Part shown: one piece after another, positions 35,697 to 46,242 of the stretch | How positions within the stretch are numbered: the first letter of the stretch is position 1 | Layout of the letters: each line of letters starts with the position of its first letter | Source of the DNA: Mesonia algae | GTDB lineage: Bacteria > Bacteroidota > Bacteroidia > Flavobacteriales > Flavobacteriaceae | Assembly (NCBI RefSeq): GCF_003253545.1 | Contig: NZ_QKYV01000008.1 | Location: 1 to 64,000, forward strand | Direction of reading: 5' to 3' | DNA length: 64,000 bases | Translations under genes and position numbers: made by a program | The notes under the pieces: generated by a model | The model's database searches: none | Told to the model about the DNA's origin: nothing | Seen by the model: only the letters and a program-made list of their open reading frames with translations

Positions 35697-37181
35697 ATGA
35701 AAAACCGAATATTAGATTACATAAAAGAGAACACCCTACTTTGCTTTTCATTCATAAGCATTGTTTTTCTATCCTTATGTATTTTGATTAATCCTCAAAA
35801 TTTTTACCAACTTATAGAAAGTTATTCAGTAAGTATTAGAAACTACTTTGGTGTTTTTTATTTATGGCTGGGCTTAGCTTGTGTAGTGTTTCTAATAGTT
35901 ATTGCCATTTCGCCTTTTGGAAAAAAAAGGCTGGGAGGTTCTTCTCCCGAATATAATTTTTGGTCTTGGACAGCCATGTTATACAGTGCCGGGATGGGTG
36001 CGGGTATTTTACTGCGAGCCGTTCAAGAACCTGTATATATGCAACAAAACCCACCTCTATATACTTCTACCTCTTCAGGAATTATTGCATTAGAATATAC
36101 CTTTTATCAATGGGGATTCACTGCTTGGGCTTTCTATACTTTCTTTGCTCTCATTATAGGTTATTACGTTTACATAAAAAATAAAACGATTTTATTAAGT
36201 AATAGTTTTTCTGTCAACGATTACAGCAAAGTAACCCGCGGTGTAGATTATCTAACCGTTATGACTACTGTTATTGGAATTGTAGCTGCCATTGCTTTAG
36301 GCACCACTCAAATAGAAGGAGGTTTACAATTTCTACTTAAAAATGAAGTTTCTACCTATGGTTATATTTTTACATTTTTAATATTCATCTTAGCTTTTAT
36401 TTCCGTCTATCGCGGAATTCATAAAGGCATCAAAAAAATCTCAAATTTCAATATTTTAATAACCATTTTATTACTGGTTTTCATATTGTTACAAAGTGAT
36501 ATTGGTCAAATTTTTCATAACTTTTTTGCCGCTACTTATCATTACATCATAGATTTTATTCCGCTAAGTTTAGCATTAGGAAATCACAATCCTGGAAAAG
36601 AATTTTTAACCGATTGGACTTATTATTATTGGGCATTTTGGTTGTCTTGGGCTCCGTTTACCGGAATTTTTATCGCTCGGATTTCTAAAGGAAGAACGGT
36701 AAGACAGCTTATTTTTGGAGGCTTATTTTTGCCATGTTTAGGAAGTTTTTTATGGTTCTCCACCTTTGGCACCTCTGCTTTTCAAATCATTGATAATTGG
36801 GGTGTATATAATGAAGAATTTGGCAATGTATTTACTTCGCTATTTGTATTTCTAAGAGAATATCCGCTTAGCAGTGTAACCTCTCTAGTCACGATTTTGC
36901 TTTTGGTTGGCTTTCTAGTCACTTCAGTAGATAGTGCTATTTTTGTCCTTAGTATGTTTACCGATAAAGGAAAAGAAAACCCAAAGAAATCTCACCGACT
37001 TCTTTGGGCTATTGCATTATTCTTATTCACGGAGACTATACTAATACTCGCTAGTTACTCTGCCGCTGAAAATGTTCTTACTGCGATGCAAAAACTTCTA
37101 ATCATTACTTCTTTACCCTTTGCATTCTTAAGCGTTTTAATTGCTATTAATTTTACAAAAAGTATTTTGAAAAAAAGCTAA
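35697..37181 (+). CDS. BCCT family transporter (betaine/carnitine/choline type)
   Basis: The 494-residue protein has about twelve membrane helices. The family signature of TM8 is WTYYYWAFWLSWAPFTGIFIARISKGRT, whose Trp cluster forms the betaine site in characterised members. TM4 has YTFYQWGFTAWAFY. The glycine-rich TM3 stretch reads GMGAGILLRAVQEP, in which Arg-Ala-Val-Gln replaces the usual Trp-Gly-Val-Ala. These proteins take up compatible solutes with Na+ or H+, which fits a marine host. The gene begins directly after the SDR gene, so they are likely to be coexpressed. Its stop is 1 bp from that of the convergent ctlX. Confidence 0.93.
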   Translation: MKNRILDYIKENTLLCFSFISIVFLSLCILINPQNFYQLIESYSVSIRNYFGVFYLWLGLACVVFLIVIAISPFGKKRLGGSSPEYNFWSWTAMLYSAGMGAGILLRAVQEPVYMQQNPPLYTSTSSGIIALEYTFYQWGFTAWAFYTFFALIIGYYVYIKNKTILLSNSFSVNDYSKVTRGVDYLTVMTTVIGIVAAIALGTTQIEGGLQFLLKNEVSTYGYIFTFLIFILAFISVYRGIHKGIKKISNFNILITILLLVFILLQSDIGQIFHNFFAATYHYIIDFIPLSLALGNHNPGKEFLTDWTYYYWAFWLSWAPFTGIFIARISKGRTVRQLIFGGLFLPCLGSFLWFSTFGTSAFQIIDNWGVYNEEFGNVFTSLFVFLREYPLSSVTSLVTILLLVGFLVTSVDSAIFVLSMFTDKGKENPKKSHRLLWAIALFLFTETILILASYSAAENVLTAMQKLLIITSLPFAFLSVLIAINFTKSILKKS

Positions 37182-37182
37182 A

Positions 37183-38121
37183 TTAAGCCTCTGTTTTTGG
37201 TAAAAATACTTCTGCCATCATACAGCGAGCACTACCACCTCCAAGGGTTTCTATGGTTTCTAGATCACTGCTTAAAATTCCACAGTGCTTTTCGATGGCG
37301 TCAACTTGTTTTGCATTAAGGCTATTGTGAGCACTTGCACTCATTACTAAGTATTTCTTATCAAATGCGCCTTTAACTTGCAACATATTGCCTGCAAAAT
37401 TATGCATTTGAGCTTCGGTGATAGAGATGATTTCTTTACCATCTTCTTTTAAACTCGCAATAAGTTTTTTACGTTCTTTTTTATCATCGATGGTATCTAA
37501 ACAAATCACTGCAAAATTTTCGGCCAAACACATCATGACATTGGTATGATAAATAGCTTTACGTTCACCATTTACGGTTTGGTTGGCAGTAAAGACAACT
37601 GGCATATATTCAAAATCTTCACAAAACTCTATGAATAAATCTTCATTAGCTCTTTCCGATAAGGCACAATATGCTTTTTCATTGGCTCTATCTAATAATA
37701 AACTTCCCGTTCCTTCTAAAAAAATATTCTCTTCTTCGGCAGCGGTATAATCTAATATATTATTAATTGTAAATCCTTTTTCCTCTAGGCTCGCTAAAAT
37801 ATCTTCACGGCGCTCTCTTCTTCTATTTTCAGCAAACATAGGATAAAGTCCGATATTTCCATTTTCATGAAAAGAAACCCAATTATTAGGAAATATAGAA
37901 TCTGGCGTGTCATTTTCTTTAATATCATCAACTACAATAACCTCTACTCCTACTTTCCTAAGCTTACTAACAAAAGTGTCAAACTCCTTCTGAGCTTTTA
38001 TTGTAATCGCTTCATTTTCTTCTTCTATAGACTTTTGAAAATAATTGTTTACAGCAGTCTCTTCATTCATCCTAAAATTAACAGGACGAATCATTAATAT
38101 ACTATTGGTGATTTGTTTCAT
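37183..38121 (-). CDS. ctlX: Citrulline utilisation hydrolase-like amidinotransferase-fold enzyme
   Basis: The 312-residue protein has the pentein fold of guanidino-modifying enzymes. SILMIRPVNFRMNEETAVNNYF and DSIFPNNWVSFH mark the CtlX group; catalytic residues are the His in YHTNVMM and Cys300 in GGSARCMMAEVFLP. CtlX has been linked to citrulline use by comparative genomics; the exact reaction remains uncertain. It is the last gene of a minus-strand run behind a second pentein gene, 87 bp upstream. The spacer holds a folded element at 38134-38207. Confidence 0.88.
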   Translation of the reverse strand: MKQITNSILMIRPVNFRMNEETAVNNYFQKSIEEENEAITIKAQKEFDTFVSKLRKVGVEVIVVDDIKENDTPDSIFPNNWVSFHENGNIGLYPMFAENRRRERREDILASLEEKGFTINNILDYTAAEEENIFLEGTGSLLLDRANEKAYCALSERANEDLFIEFCEDFEYMPVVFTANQTVNGERKAIYHTNVMMCLAENFAVICLDTIDDKKERKKLIASLKEDGKEIISITEAQMHNFAGNMLQVKGAFDKKYLVMSASAHNSLNAKQVDAIEKHCGILSSDLETIETLGGGSARCMMAEVFLPKTEA

Positions 38122-38133
38122 TGTATTCTTTTT

Positions 38134-38207
38134 GGGCGTTCGAGCGGGCTTTTCACTATATCTTTTTCTTGAAAAAAGAAAAAGGATGTCGTTACAATCC
38201 CTAACGC
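38134..38207. repeat. Folded intergenic palindromic element
   Basis: The ends GGGCGTT and CTAACGC are inverted around GCGTT/AACGC. The middle contains ATCTTTTTCTT facing AAAGAAAAAGGAT, and GGGC faces ATCCC near the ends. The order GGGCGTT, CGAGCGGGCTTT, TATATCTTTT, AAAAGGATG, CAATCCCTAACGC recalls an element I have seen dispersed in Flavobacteriia genomes. It separates two pentein genes. Confidence 0.7.
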
Positions 38208-38208
38208 A

Positions 38209-39123
38209 TTAATCTCTTATTAACGGTAAAGTTGAACAGCGTAATAAACCTTCCTGTTTAGAAATTTCTGCATACGGGACTTCTTCTACCGTGATGCCCT
38301 GCGCTCTTAACCAGGCGTTTAATTTAGTGAAGTTTTTTTCTGAAATTACAACGTCTTCAGCTATAGAAAAGATATTACTATTCATAGCATACATTTGGTC
38401 GCTATCTATTTCAAAAACATTTTCTTTTCCGTAGAAATTAACTAACCATTCATATTCATCCTCATTCAAAAATCCATTTTTATGAATGATAGCTTTATTT
38501 TTTCCTACTGGCTGAAAACAACAATCTAAATGCAAGGCATTTAATCTAGGATCGGTTGAAGATTTACGTAAATTAAAAGATTTCACTGTCTTGTTTGGAA
38601 ACATTTCCTGTAAAGCATTTACAGCCTTCATATTGGTTCTTGCCGTAATATAATTGCTATAATCGCTTTCTCTATAAGTCCCTACAAAAATATAGTCTCC
38701 TATTGGCATAACATCACCTCCTTCAATATGATGATCTTCAGGAAAACGGTGAACTTTCTTCGAATCTATTTGATCGATTACATACTGTATAGCATCAATC
38801 TCTCTTTCTCTATCGGGTAAGATATTAGCTTTAAAAAATATATCATCAATTACAAAACCTATATCTCTAGTGAAAATTTGATTGTAATCTTCAATTTGTT
38901 CTGGTCTATATACTTTAACTTCATACTTTTCTAATACATCTCTAACCGCTGTCATTTCTTTTACCATATCTTTTTCTAAAGGGTAGGTTCCCGCTTTTAT
39001 ATATTCAGCAGATTTAGGATCGTAGGCTTCTTCTAATGTTGGCGTTGGTCCATTGCTGTTGGCTAAGCCCAAAATAACGGCCCTAAGCCGCGAAGTTTCG
39101 TTGGTAATATGAAGTTTTAACAT
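38209..39123 (-). CDS. Dimethylarginine dimethylaminohydrolase/arginine deiminase-like pentein enzyme
   Basis: The 304-residue protein has the pentein fold with substrate and catalytic segments FTRDIGFVIDDIFFKAN, HHIEGGDVM, LNALHLDCCFQP (His) and LLRCSTLPL, with the nucleophile Cys296. It should hydrolyse or transfer a guanidino group of arginine or a derivative; DDAH, arginine deiminase or succinylarginine activity cannot be told apart here. ctlX follows downstream. A TATATTTG -7 box at 39139-39146 overlaps the T tract of the gltA terminator, giving a very short leader if used. Confidence 0.82.
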   Translation of the reverse strand: MLKLHITNETSRLRAVILGLANSNGPTPTLEEAYDPKSAEYIKAGTYPLEKDMVKEMTAVRDVLEKYEVKVYRPEQIEDYNQIFTRDIGFVIDDIFFKANILPDREREIDAIQYVIDQIDSKKVHRFPEDHHIEGGDVMPIGDYIFVGTYRESDYSNYITARTNMKAVNALQEMFPNKTVKSFNLRKSSTDPRLNALHLDCCFQPVGKNKAIIHKNGFLNEDEYEWLVNFYGKENVFEIDSDQMYAMNSNIFSIAEDVVISEKNFTKLNAWLRAQGITVEEVPYAEISKQEGLLRCSTLPLIRD

Positions 39124-39148
39124 AATTTCAAATTTTTACAAATATAAA

Positions 39149-39176
39149 AAAAGCTTCATATCTCTATGAAGCTTTT
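39149..39176 (-). terminator. Terminator of gltA
   Basis: Perfect 12-bp arms AAAAGCTTCATA and TATGAAGCTTTT enclose TCTC. A T tract follows on the minus strand, 22 bp past the gltA stop. Confidence 0.88.
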
Positions 39177-39197
39177 AACTTTACTTACTGCAAGTGA

Positions 39198-40484
39198 TTA
39201 TCTTTTAGAGATATCTTTAAAATCTCTTAGATTCTCTCCTGTATAAACTTGTCTTGGACGTCCAATTGGTTCTTTTTCTAAACGCATTTCTCTCCATTGA
39301 GCGATCCATCCTGGTAATCTACCCAAAGCAAACATTACCGTAAACATTTCGGTAGGAATACCCAATGCTCTATAAATAATTCCTGAATAGAAATCTACGT
39401 TAGGATATAATTTTCTATCAACGAAGTAGCTATCTTCTAAAGCTTCTTTTTCTAAACCTTTAGCGATATCTAAAACAGGATCTTCAACCCCTAATTGATT
39501 TAAAACGTCATCTGCAGATTTCTTAATGATTTTTGCACGAGGGTCAAAGTTCTTATAAACACGGTGACCGAATCCCATTAAACGGAATGGATCCTCCTTA
39601 TCTTTAGCTTTACCCATATACTTTTTAGTATCTCCACCATCTTGTTTAATACCCTCAAGCATTTCTATTACCGCTTGGTTAGCACCTCCGTGAAGTGGTC
39701 CCCAAAGAGCAGAAATACCAGCAGATATTGAAGCAAATAGACCGGCGTGAGAAGAACCTACGATTCTAACAGTAGAAGTTGAACAGTTTTGTTCGTGATC
39801 TGCGTGTAAAATCAATAATTTATTTAATGCTGAAGAAACAACAGGATCTACTTCGTAGTTCTCATGTGGCTTCTTAAACATCATTTTTAATATATTGTCA
39901 ACATAACCTAAAGAACTATCTCCATAATCTAAAGGCTGCCCATTTTTCTTTCTTAATGTCCAAGCAACTAATACTGGAAACTTAGCCAATAATTTAATAA
40001 TAGCATTATACATTTCTTCATCTGAATCTACATTAACTGCACTTGGGTTAAATGCAATTAAGGCACTTGTTAATGAAGATAAAACCCCCATTGGATGAGC
40101 CGATTTAGGAAAACCATCTAAGATTTTCTTCATCTCTTCATCTACATGAGATTCTTTTTTAATGTCTTTATATAATTTATCTAATTGATCTTGTGTTGGT
40201 AATTCTCCAAAAATCAATAAGTATGCTACTTCTAAAAAACTTGCTTTTTCTGCTAATTCTTCAATAGAATATCCACGGTAACGTAAAATCCCTTCTTCTC
40301 CATTTAAAAAGGTAATTGCACTTTTACATGATCCTGTGTTCTTATAACCTGGATCTAAAGTGATTAAGCCTCCAGTATCTCCACGTAAAGATTTAATCTC
40401 GATGGCAACCTCATTCTCGGTTCCTACAACAACTGGAAAGTCATATTTTTTCCCGTCTAATTCTATAGTAGCTGTCTTTGACAT
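39198..40484 (-). CDS. gltA: Citrate synthase
   Basis: The enzyme condenses acetyl-CoA and oxaloacetate to citrate. The 428-residue protein fits the hexameric, NADH-sensitive type I form, with an N-terminal beta domain (about 1-50). Active-site segments are HADHEQNCSTSTVRIVGSSHAG, ALWGPLHGGANQAVIEML and MGFGHRVYKNFDPRA, supplying two catalytic His, and VDFYSGI with the Asp. It has a 184-bp upstream interval, so it probably has its own promoter; TATTTTTTG on the minus strand near 40527 is an imperfect -7 box. Two TCA genes, mdh and gltA, occur in the window but are not linked. Confidence 0.96.
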   Translation of the reverse strand: MSKTATIELDGKKYDFPVVVGTENEVAIEIKSLRGDTGGLITLDPGYKNTGSCKSAITFLNGEEGILRYRGYSIEELAEKASFLEVAYLLIFGELPTQDQLDKLYKDIKKESHVDEEMKKILDGFPKSAHPMGVLSSLTSALIAFNPSAVNVDSDEEMYNAIIKLLAKFPVLVAWTLRKKNGQPLDYGDSSLGYVDNILKMMFKKPHENYEVDPVVSSALNKLLILHADHEQNCSTSTVRIVGSSHAGLFASISAGISALWGPLHGGANQAVIEMLEGIKQDGGDTKKYMGKAKDKEDPFRLMGFGHRVYKNFDPRAKIIKKSADDVLNQLGVEDPVLDIAKGLEKEALEDSYFVDRKLYPNVDFYSGIIYRALGIPTEMFTVMFALGRLPGWIAQWREMRLEKEPIGRPRQVYTGENLRDFKDISKR

Positions 40485-40616
40485 ATGTATAATATAATTT
40501 TTAATTTTAAGTGCTGCTAATTTACAAAAAATAGTATTAATTTTAAGACAAATCTCATTGTAAATTTGAGTGTGAACGCCTTATTGTTGTTAATTTAATC
40601 TTAATTTAATGTATAA

Positions 40617-40648
40617 AAAAAAGCTTCACCAAATGGTAAAGCTTTTTT
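40617..40648 (-). terminator. Terminator of eno
   Basis: A 14-bp stem with one mismatch (AAAAAAGCTTcACC against GGTaAAGCTTTTTT) and AAAT loop lies 21 bp beyond the eno stop, with a T tract on the minus strand. Confidence 0.87.
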
Positions 40649-40668
40649 ATTAATTTATAAGCTAAAAA

Positions 40669-41976
<1,308 letters not shown>

Positions 41977-42003
41977 CTACAAATTAATACATTCTTAGAA
42001 AAA

Positions 42004-43116
42004 CTAAGCTTTAGACTGATTTATATTTTCTATAAATTGATCGAATAAATAAGATGCATCGTGAGGTCCTGGACTTGCTTCTGGATGATATTGCACAGAG
42101 AAACAATTTTTATTTTTCATTCTTAAACCTGCCACTGTATCATCATTAAGATGTAAATGCGTAATTTCTAAATTTTTATTTGCTTCTAATTCTTCTTTAT
42201 TAACAGCGAAACCGTGATTTTGCGAAGTAACCTCTCCTTTACCTGTTACCAGATTTTTTACAGGATGATTTATACCACGATGTCCATTATGCATTTTATA
42301 AGTAGAAACTCCGTTAGCTAATGCAATTACCTGATGTCCTAAGCAAATACCAAATAAAGGCTTATCATTTTTCAAGATATTTTTTGCTACTTCTATGGCT
42401 TCGCTTAATGGTTCTGGATCTCCAGGACCGTTAGAAAGAAAATATCCATTAGGATTCCACTCATTCATTTGCTCGTATGTTGAATTGTATGGAAATACTT
42501 TAATATAACAATCTCTACTTGCTAAATTTCTAAGTATATTCTTTTTTATTCCGATATCTAAAGCTGCAATTTTATAAGTTGCATTCGCATTTCCGATAAA
42601 ATAAGGCTCTTTTGTTGAAACTTTGGATGCTAACTCCAAACCTTTCATGCTTGGTTTATCTGCAAGTTCTTTTTTTAAGGCATCTAAGTCATCAATCTTA
42701 GTGCTTATCACAGCATTCATTGCTCCATTGTCTCTAATGTAAGCAACTAAAGCTCTCGTATCTACATCTGAAATAGCTAAAAGATTATTTTTCTTTAAAA
42801 ATTCTTCCAGACTTAAATCTGCCTTATCTCTAGAATAATTGTAGCTAAAATTTTTACATATTAAACCGGCAATTTTAATATCTTCTGATTCAACCTCTTC
42901 GGAATATGTACCGTAGTTACCAATGTGTGCATTCGTGGTAACCATAAGTTGACCGTAATATGAAGGATCTGTAAATATCTCTTGGTATCCTGTCATTCCT
43001 GTATTGAAACAAACTTCTCCAAATGAGCTACCTTCTTGGTCACCGATTACTTTTCCCCAAAAAACAGTGCCATCCTCTAATAACAATATGGCTTTCTTAC
43101 GAATTTGATACTTCAT
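42004..43116 (-). CDS. carA: Carbamoyl-phosphate synthase small subunit
   Basis: CarA hydrolyses glutamine and feeds ammonia to CarB for carbamoyl phosphate, used for arginine and pyrimidines. The protein has 370 residues. An N-terminal domain (about 1-150: LEDGTVFWGKVIG, TGMTGYQEIFTDPSYYGQ) precedes the class I glutaminase. The nucleophile Cys is in FGICLGHQ, and the His-Glu pair is in QYHPEASPGPHD. carB is not adjacent. It lies just past the terminator of the ribosomal operon. Two genes of guanidino metabolism lie a few kilobases downstream, which may be coincidence. Confidence 0.96.
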   Translation of the reverse strand: MKYQIRKKAILLLEDGTVFWGKVIGDQEGSSFGEVCFNTGMTGYQEIFTDPSYYGQLMVTTNAHIGNYGTYSEEVESEDIKIAGLICKNFSYNYSRDKADLSLEEFLKKNNLLAISDVDTRALVAYIRDNGAMNAVISTKIDDLDALKKELADKPSMKGLELASKVSTKEPYFIGNANATYKIAALDIGIKKNILRNLASRDCYIKVFPYNSTYEQMNEWNPNGYFLSNGPGDPEPLSEAIEVAKNILKNDKPLFGICLGHQVIALANGVSTYKMHNGHRGINHPVKNLVTGKGEVTSQNHGFAVNKEELEANKNLEITHLHLNDDTVAGLRMKNKNCFSVQYHPEASPGPHDASYLFDQFIENINQSKA

Positions 43117-43143
43117 TTTATTATATTTTATAAATAGGTTAAA

Positions 43144-43178
43144 AAAAAAGGATAAACTGCGAGAGCTTATCCTTTTTT
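43144..43178 (-). terminator. Terminator of the alpha ribosomal group
   Basis: Perfect 12-bp arms AAAAAAGGATAA and TTATCCTTTTTT, with an 11-base loop, lie 25 bp after the rplQ stop. A T tract follows on the minus strand. Confidence 0.87.
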
Positions 43179-43202
43179 AAAAATATTTACCTAAGAATCA
43201 TC

Positions 43203-43694
43203 TTATTCTTCTTCCTTTGATGAATCTTCTTTTTTAGCAGTTTCTGCAGTAGCTTCTGTAGCATTACCAGAAGATTTTCCACGTCTACTACGACGAGTAG
43301 ATTTCTTCTTAGTAGTACCTGAAGTGTTATAGATTTCATTGAAATCTACTAACTCGATCATTGCCATATCTGCATTATCTCCAAGACGATTACCTAACTT
43401 AATAATTCTAGTATATCCTCCTGGTCTGTCTCCAACTTTAGGAGCAACATCTCTAAATAATTCTGCTACAGAGTACTTATTACGTAATTTAGAAAAAACA
43501 ATTCTTCTATTGTGTGTAGTATCTTCTTTAGATTTTGTTACCAAAGGCTCAATAAACTGTTTTAAAGCTTTCGCTTTTGCTACAGTTGTATTGATGCGCT
43601 TATGCTCAATTAAAGATCCTGCCATATTTGCAAGCATCGCCTTACGGTGAGCAGTTTTTCTTCCTAAGTGGTTTATTTTTTTTCCGTGTCTCAT
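43203..43694 (-). CDS. rplQ: 50S ribosomal protein L17
   Basis: L17 sits near the exit of the large-subunit peptide tunnel. The conserved domain covers about 1-120 ([59 protein letters not shown]). A low-complexity tail of about 40 residues follows, first basic ([14 protein letters not shown]) and then acidic (EDSSKEEE). Such tails are common in Bacteroidota L17. It is the last gene of the block, 65 bp after rpoA. Confidence 0.97.
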   Translation of the reverse strand: MRHGKKINHLGRKTAHRKAMLANMAGSLIEHKRINTTVAKAKALKQFIEPLVTKSKEDTTHNRRIVFSKLRNKYSVAELFRDVAPKVGDRPGGYTRIIKLGNRLGDNADMAMIELVDFNEIYNTSGTTKKKSTRRSRRGKSSGNATEATAETAKKEDSSKEEE

Positions 43695-43759
43695 GACATT
43701 TTTATTTAATCATCATCTTGCTACCAAACTCATATTGATGAGGAGCAAAATATGACGTA

Positions 43760-44752
43760 TTAATCTTTATCTAACTTGTATTTTGAAAGATCCATTCCGA
43801 AGTTTAATCCTTTTACATTCACTAGTTCTTCTAGCTCTGTTAAAGATTTCTTTCCGAAGTTACGGAATTTCATTAAATCATTTTTATTATAAGAAACTAG
43901 GTCTCCTAAGGTATCTACTTCAGCAGCTTTTAAACAGTTAAGAGCTCTTACAGATAAGTCTAAATCTACTAATTTAGTCTTAAGTAATTGACGCATATGT
44001 AGAGATTCCTCATCATATGTTTCAGTTTGAGCAATTTCATCCGCTTCAAGCGTAATTCTCTCATCAGAGAATAACATAAAATGATGTATTAAGATTTTAG
44101 CGGCTTCGGTTAGTGCATCTTTAGGATGAATAGATCCATCTGTAACGATTTCAAAAACTAATTTTTCGTAATCTGTTTTTTGCTCTACACGAAAGTTCTC
44201 AATGCTATACTTAACATTTTTTATAGGCGTATAAATAGAGTCAGTATAAATAGTTCCTAATGGTGCATTACCTTTTTTATTCTCTTCAGCAGGCACATAA
44301 CCTCTACCTTTATCGATAGTAAGTTCTATATTAAGATTTACGCTTTTCTCTAAATTACAAATTACTAAATCTGGATTTAATACTTGAAATCCAGAAATGA
44401 ATTTTTGGAAATCACCAGCAGTAACTTGATCTTTACCTGATAATGAAATAGTAACCGTTTCATTATCTATATCTTCTATTTGTCTTTTGAAACGAACTTG
44501 CTTCAAATTCAAAATAATTTCTGTAACATCTTCTACAACGCCAGAAATAGTAGAAAACTCGTGGTCTACTCCTTCTACACGTACTGAAGTGATTGCGAAT
44601 CCTTCAAGAGAGGATAACAGTACTCTTCTTAAAGCGTTACCAACAGTTAATCCGTAACCCGGTTCTAAAGGACGAAATTCAAATTTGCCTTCAAACTCGG
44701 TTGAATCAATCATGATAACTTTATCGGGCTTCTGAAAATTTAGTATTGCCAT
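43760..44752 (-). CDS. rpoA: RNA polymerase alpha subunit
   Basis: The alpha subunit dimerises to assemble RNA polymerase and contacts upstream promoter DNA and regulators. The protein has 330 residues. The N-terminal domain (about 1-230) has [26 protein letters not shown]. The linker leads to the C-terminal domain (about 255-325), with [19 protein letters not shown] and [16 protein letters not shown], the helix-hairpin-helix that touches DNA. rpsD lies 22 bp upstream. Confidence 0.98.
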   Translation of the reverse strand: MAILNFQKPDKVIMIDSTEFEGKFEFRPLEPGYGLTVGNALRRVLLSSLEGFAITSVRVEGVDHEFSTISGVVEDVTEIILNLKQVRFKRQIEDIDNETVTISLSGKDQVTAGDFQKFISGFQVLNPDLVICNLEKSVNLNIELTIDKGRGYVPAEENKKGNAPLGTIYTDSIYTPIKNVKYSIENFRVEQKTDYEKLVFEIVTDGSIHPKDALTEAAKILIHHFMLFSDERITLEADEIAQTETYDEESLHMRQLLKTKLVDLDLSVRALNCLKAAEVDTLGDLVSYNKNDLMKFRNFGKKSLTELEELVNVKGLNFGMDLSKYKLDKD

Positions 44753-44774
44753 ATTTTGAGTTCTGTCAATTAAA

Positions 44775-45380
44775 TTATTTCGAATATAATTCGACGATAA
44801 ATTGTTCGTTTATATTTTCTGGAATTTGAATTCTAGAAGGAATAGATACATAAGTACCTTCTTTCTTTTCTGTATTCCAAGTAATCCACTCATATACTGC
44901 ACTAGAGTTCTCTAATGAAGATTGAATAGCTGTTAAAGATTTTGATTTCTCTCTTACTCCTACAACATCACCTGCCTTTAATTGGTAAGAAGGAATGTTA
45001 ACGATTTCACCGTTAACAGTAATATGCCTATGAGAAACTAATTGTCTTGCTCCACTTCTAGATGGAGAAACCCCCATTCTAAATACTACATTATCTAAAC
45101 GCGATTCACAAAGTTGTAATAATACCTCACCGGTAATACCTTGTGCGCTAGTAGCTTTTTTAAACATATTTCTAAACTGACGCTCTAATATACCATAAGT
45201 ATATTTAGCTTTTTGCTTCTCCATTAACTGGATAGCATATTCAGATTTTTTACCACGGCGTCTGTTGTTACCGTGCTGACCTGGAGGGTAATTTCTTTTT
45301 TCAAAAGATTTATCATCTCCAAAAATAGCTTCTCCGAATTTACGTGCTATTTTAGTTTTTGGACCAGTATATCTTGCCAT
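44775..45380 (-). CDS. rpsD: 30S ribosomal protein S4
   Basis: S4 starts 16S rRNA folding in the small-subunit body. It has 201 residues, with an N-terminal part ([23 protein letters not shown]) lacking the zinc Cys cluster. The S4 domain spans about 92-155 ([34 protein letters not shown]). In several bacteria S4 represses its own operon by binding a leader structure. Here a 92-bp spacer with alternative pairings lies directly upstream. Confidence 0.98.
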   Translation of the reverse strand: MARYTGPKTKIARKFGEAIFGDDKSFEKRNYPPGQHGNNRRRGKKSEYAIQLMEKQKAKYTYGILERQFRNMFKKATSAQGITGEVLLQLCESRLDNVVFRMGVSPSRSGARQLVSHRHITVNGEIVNIPSYQLKAGDVVGVREKSKSLTAIQSSLENSSAVYEWITWNTEKKEGTYVSIPSRIQIPENINEQFIVELYSK

Positions 45381-45472
45381 TTAATTTAATTTTTAGAAGG
45401 TGATTATGAATTAAGGTCTTAATATTAATCCTTCGATAATCGTAGTCTCCTTCTTAGTTTATACTTTTAAAA
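45381..45472 (-). promoter_or_regulatory. Structured 92-bp spacer before rpsD, possible S4 leader
   Basis: On the minus strand CCTTCT just before rpsD (45400-45395) can pair either with AGAAGG (45454-45449) or with CGAAGG (45435-45430). The second pairing is extended by an AT-rich imperfect stem between. Two mutually exclusive stems are therefore possible. No promoter box or open frame was seen. The regulatory role is inferred. Confidence 0.4.
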
Positions 45473-45856
45473 TTATACTCTACGTCTCTTAGGAGGACGA
45501 CATCCGTTATGTGGAATTGGAGTGATATCGATAATCTCTGTCACTTCTACTCCAGCATTGTGAATAGATCTAATAGCAGATTCTCTACCGTTACCAGGTC
45601 CTTTCACATAAACTTTAACTTTTCTAAGTCCAGCTTCTTGCGCTACTTTCGTTGCATCTTCTGCAGCTAATTGAGCAGCGTAAGGAGTATTTTTCTTACT
45701 TCCTCTAAAGCCCATTTTTCCTGCTGAAGACCAAGAAATAACATCACCACCTTTATTAGTTAAAGAAACGATGATATTATTGAAAGAAGCTGTAATATGC
45801 GCTTCTCCAAAAGACTCAACGATTACTTTACGTTTTTTATTTGTTGACTTTGCCAT
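45473..45856 (-). CDS. rpsK: 30S ribosomal protein S11
   Basis: S11 lies on the platform of the small subunit and helps form the E-site mRNA channel. It has 127 residues: [46 protein letters not shown], then [11 protein letters not shown] and the C-terminal [17 protein letters not shown]. All are canonical. It follows rpsM by 9 bp. Confidence 0.98.
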   Translation of the reverse strand: MAKSTNKKRKVIVESFGEAHITASFNNIIVSLTNKGGDVISWSSAGKMGFRGSKKNTPYAAQLAAEDATKVAQEAGLRKVKVYVKGPGNGRESAIRSIHNAGVEVTEIIDITPIPHNGCRPPKRRRV

Positions 45857-45865
45857 GGTTAATTA

Positions 45866-46240
45866 TTATTTAGTTGCTTTTTTCTTGTTTGCAACTGTTT
45901 TTCTTTTTCCTTTACGTGTTCTAGAGTTATTCTTAGTACGCTGACCTCTAAGCGGCAAACCTACTCTATGTCTAATCCCTCTATAACAACCGATATCCAT
46001 CAAACGCTTGATGCTTAACTGAACCTCAGAACGTAATTCTCCTTCAATTGTGTAACTACCAACAGCTTCACGTATTCTTCCGATTTCATCATCAGACCAA
46101 TCTGAAACTTTTGTACTCTCATCAACTTTGGCATTCTTAAGGATTTCTTGAGCCCTGCTTTTGCCAATTCCGAAGATATAGGTTAATGCTATAACTCCTC
46201 GCTTTTGTTTTGGTATATCAACCCCTGCTATTCTTGCCAT
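45866..46240 (-). CDS. rpsM: 30S ribosomal protein S13
   Basis: S13 is in the head of the small subunit and touches the P-site tRNA with its C-terminal tail. The 124-residue protein has [31 protein letters not shown] and [34 protein letters not shown]. The tail is very basic ([13 protein letters not shown]). rpmJ lies 2 bp upstream. Confidence 0.98.
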   Translation of the reverse strand: MARIAGVDIPKQKRGVIALTYIFGIGKSRAQEILKNAKVDESTKVSDWSDDEIGRIREAVGSYTIEGELRSEVQLSIKRLMDIGCYRGIRHRVGLPLRGQRTKNNSRTRKGKRKTVANKKKATK

Positions 46241-46242
46241 AA

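Noticed and set aside
35902-36184. Two small plus-strand frames
   Set aside because: Both are out-of-frame shadows of the BCCT transporter gene.
38119-38133. Attachment site or insertion junction next to the 38134 element
   Set aside because: No direct repeats flank the element, so there is no sign of target-site duplication.
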